Shown one piece after another: positions 63,135 to 64,000 of a stretch of DNA of 64,000 bases. The notes under the pieces were generated by a model. The model was given only the letters and a program-made list of their open reading frames with translations, did not search any database and was not told the origin of the DNA. The stretch spans positions 1-64,000 of the forward strand of contig NZ_CADIKL010000021.1 in NCBI RefSeq assembly GCF_902859945.1, written 5' to 3'. Origin of the DNA: Paraburkholderia caffeinitolerans (lineage in GTDB: Bacteria; Pseudomonadota; Gammaproteobacteria; Burkholderiales; Burkholderiaceae). The position numbers and the translations under genes are program-made. Within the stretch, counting starts at the first letter, position 1, and the number at the start of each line of letters is the position of its first letter.

Positions 63135-64000
63135 ATGACCGCGACGACCGCGCCGCTGTTGGGACAAATGATGGACGTGCCGCTCCTCGTGTCGTCGTTG
63201 ATCGCGCACGCGGCGCGCCATCACGGCAGCACGCAGATCGTGTCGCGGCGCATCGAAGGCGACGTGCATCGCTATACGTACCGCGAATGCGAGGTGCGTT
63301 CGAAGCAGCTCGCGCAGGCGCTCATCGCGCTGGATGTCGAGCCCGGCGAGCGCGTCGGCACGCTGGCGTGGAACGGCTATCGGCACCTCGAAGCCTACTA
63401 CGGCGTGGCCGGTTTTGGCGCGGTGTGCCACACCATCAACCCGCGCCTCTTTCCCGAACAGATCGCCTGGATCGTCAATCACGCGGACGATCGCTACGTG
63501 CTGTTCGACATTACCTTCGCCGCGCTCGTCGACACGCTCGCGACGCAATGCCCACAGGTGCGCGGCTGGATCGCGCTATGCGACGAGGCGCACTTGCCGA
63601 CGATGCAAACGCCGGTGCTCAGCTACGAAACGCTGCTCGCGGCGCAGGATGGCCGCTTCGAATGGCCCTTGCTCGACGAGCGCAGCGCGTCGAATCTCTG
63701 CTACACCTCGGGCACCACCGGCAACCCGAAGGGGGCGCTCTATACGCATCGCTCGGCCGTGCTGCATGCCTATGGCGCGTCGATGCCCGATGCGATGGGT
63801 TTTTCCGCGCGCGACGCCATGCTGCCCGTCGTGCCGATGTTCCATGTGAACGCGTGGGGCGTTCCACACGCGGCGCCGCTCGCCGGCACGAAACTCGTGC
63901 TGCCCGGCAAGGATCTCGACGGCAAGTCGCTCTACGAACTCATGGAAGCCGAGGGCGTGACATGCTCGGCTGGCGTGCCGACGGTATGGCTCGGCCTGCT
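63135..64000 (+). CDS. AMP-dependent acyl-CoA ligase, N-terminal part
   Basis: The first 288 codons of an ANL-superfamily enzyme, running off the window. The P-loop signature is NLCYTSGTTGNPKGALYTH, preceded by GERVGTLAWNGYRHLEAYYG and followed by VVPMFHVNAWG. The sequence resembles medium/long-chain fatty acyl-CoA or 3-(methylthio)propionyl-CoA ligases. The reaction makes an acyl-CoA via an acyl-adenylate. ATG 63135 follows AGGAG by about ten bases. Substrate and the C-terminal domain are outside view. Confidence 0.9.
   Translation, partial: MTATTAPLLGQMMDVPLLVSSLIAHAARHHGSTQIVSRRIEGDVHRYTYRECEVRSKQLAQALIALDVEPGERVGTLAWNGYRHLEAYYGVAGFGAVCHTINPRLFPEQIAWIVNHADDRYVLFDITFAALVDTLATQCPQVRGWIALCDEAHLPTMQTPVLSYETLLAAQDGRFEWPLLDERSASNLCYTSGTTGNPKGALYTHRSAVLHAYGASMPDAMGFSARDAMLPVVPMFHVNAWGVPHAAPLAGTKLVLPGKDLDGKSLYELMEAEGVTCSAGVPTVWLGL

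Overview
The window is a 64 kb piece of a GC-rich beta-proteobacterial chromosome. Gene content and order point to the Burkholderiaceae, most likely Paraburkholderia or Burkholderia: a phaA-phaB-phaR polyhydroxyalkanoate tail, tig/clpP/clpX/lon followed by tRNA-Val, tRNA-Asp and ppiD, ispD-ispF beside mfd, ompR-envZ, a single-chain purL, and a ppiC-bolA-yciB-msrB-selO row. It is almost entirely core chromosome. I found no insertion sequence, prophage, CRISPR array, integrase or rRNA operon.

Layout. 1-1724: PHB synthesis genes. 1915-4846: rimO, a PfkB sugar kinase and a lipoprotein, tightly packed. 5078-8646: a MetC-type lyase converging on serB, then a lone LigD-type polymerase domain. 8877-14161: a secreted protein, a FetAB-type transporter, an AsmA-family protein and an unknown basic protein. 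14636-19023: a three-gene two-component cluster (membrane histidine kinase, single-domain receiver, hybrid kinase). 19080-25637, minus strand: mscL, a threonine-dehydratase-like enzyme, an ArgE-type deacetylase and mfd. 25921-28440: ispD, ispF and an acyltransferase of lower GC. 28490-31299, minus strand: ahpC and ompR-envZ. 31538-34874: a small secreted protein and a DUF1800/DUF1501 pair. 34927-38063: a degenerate squalene-synthase-like protein, tRNA-Leu, a MarR regulator and glycerate kinase. 38548-47437: the protein quality-control block with two tRNAs. 47555-54468: a lipoprotein, tesA, a YbbA-like ATPase, pgi, nnr and a DadA-like oxidase. 54841-58917: purL. 59150-62999, minus strand: PpiC-type isomerase, bolA, yciB, msrB and selO. 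63135-end: an acyl-CoA ligase cut by the window edge.

Themes. Envelope and protein quality control dominate: trigger factor, ClpXP, Lon, PpiD, a second parvulin, AsmA, OmpR/EnvZ, MscL. Oxidative-stress repair recurs in AhpC, MsrB, SelO and NAD(P)HX repair. Many transcription units end in strong hairpin terminators. The least explained parts are the three-gene phosphorelay, the DUF1800/DUF1501 pair with a small overlapping ORF between its genes, the stand-alone LigD polymerase domain, and the squalene-synthase homologue whose first acidic motif is altered. No clearly new multi-gene defence or biosynthetic system is visible.
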